Source of the DNA: an uncultured Acidimicrobiia bacterium
GTDB lineage: Bacteria > Actinomycetota > Acidimicrobiia > Spongiisociales > JAENVV01
Reading direction: 5' to 3'
DNA length: 6,597 nucleotides
Assembly: GCA_905480085.1 (NCBI GenBank)
Contig: CAJQPD010000131.1
Location: forward strand, 1-6,597
The notes below the pieces were generated by a model. That model was not told the origin of the DNA, did no database searches, and worked only from the letters and a program-made list of their open reading frames with translations. Position 1 is the first letter of the stretch. Each line of letters starts with the position of its first letter. Position numbers and translations under genes: made by a program. Of the stretch, positions 6,282-6,597 are shown piece by piece.

Positions 6282-6597
6282 AGGCCAGGGTTTTTTACCG
6301 CACCCTGTTGGGGTTGGGCATCGCGTATCTATTTGTTCCGGTACTCGTTGTGGTGGCTTTTTCGTTCAATGATTTCAAAGGGCGCCGGAACGTCTCGTGG
6401 GAAGGCTTCACGCTCAGGCATTGGGCCGACCCTTTCAAGCTTCCCGGACTCAGCGAGGCAGTTCTCAATTCACTCACCATCGCTTTCCTGTCGGCCTTGA
6501 TTTCGACGATTGTTGGCACCCTCATTGCCCTGGCCCTCGTGCGATACCGATTCCGGGGGAGAGCGACCACCAACCTCCTGCTGTTCCTACCGATGGC
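6278..6597 (+). CDS. potC: Spermidine/putrescine-type ABC importer permease C (partial, N-terminal 106 codons)
   Basis: This is the second membrane subunit of the importer, pairing with permease B to form the channel. It starts at ATG 6278, overlapping the permease B stop by 4 bases, with GAGGAA at 6264-6269 eight bases upstream. The visible 106 codons run off the right edge. They include helix 1 (about residues 6-29, ending VVVAFSFN), the PotC-type external segment SWEGFTLRHWADPF, helix 2 (about 60-88, LNSLTIAFLSALISTIVGTLIALALVRY) and the start of helix 3 at LLLFLPMA. The order and the SFN and LRHW motifs match PotC/PotI proteins. The EAA loop lies beyond the window, so I cannot tell whether the gene is intact. 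Confidence 0.88.
   Translation, partial: MKARVFYRTLLGLGIAYLFVPVLVVVAFSFNDFKGRRNVSWEGFTLRHWADPFKLPGLSEAVLNSLTIAFLSALISTIVGTLIALALVRYRFRGRATTNLLLFLPM

Overview
The window looks like a piece of chromosome from a moderately high G+C actinobacterial-type genome. The proline dehydrogenase, the GabT and the polyamine-type permeases all resemble actinobacterial members of their families as I remember them, and an uncultured Acidimicrobiia-like lineage would fit. That placement is inference from protein style, not a database result. Coding density is high, genes overlap or nearly touch, and I see no mobile element, CRISPR array, tRNA or rRNA.

Layout from left to right. (1) Positions 1-805, minus strand: the N-terminal 268 codons of a proline dehydrogenase of the bifunctional PutA type, running off the left edge. 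(2) Positions 806-1061: a 256-bp divergent control region with short repeats that could be an operator. (3) Positions 1062-1517, plus strand: an Lrp/AsnC-family regulator. (4) Positions 1519-2874, minus strand: a GabT-type 4-aminobutyrate aminotransferase, convergent with the regulator and one base from it. (5) Positions 2875-3084: a second divergent intergenic region with a good promoter for gabT. (6) Positions 3085-6597, plus strand: a tightly packed ABC importer operon of the spermidine/putrescine (Pot) type. Its order is substrate-binding lipoprotein, ATPase, permease B, permease C, and permease C runs off the right edge.

The genes share a theme: importing and breaking down small nitrogen compounds. 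The importer would bring in a polyamine or a related cation, possibly GABA. GabT would pass the amino group of GABA, the usual product of putrescine breakdown, to 2-oxoglutarate. PutA would oxidise proline to glutamate. The Lrp-type protein is the obvious candidate to sense an amino acid and control putA and perhaps gabT. No succinate-semialdehyde dehydrogenase or putrescine-oxidising enzyme lies inside the window.

The most notable features are two. An in-frame TAA splits the permease B gene into two same-frame halves exactly in the loop between predicted membrane helices 2 and 3. A perfect 14-bp inverted repeat with a 6-base loop lies within the first codons of the ATPase gene, just after the binding-protein gene ends. 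Otherwise this is an ordinary catabolic and transport locus; I found no convincing new defence or mobile system.
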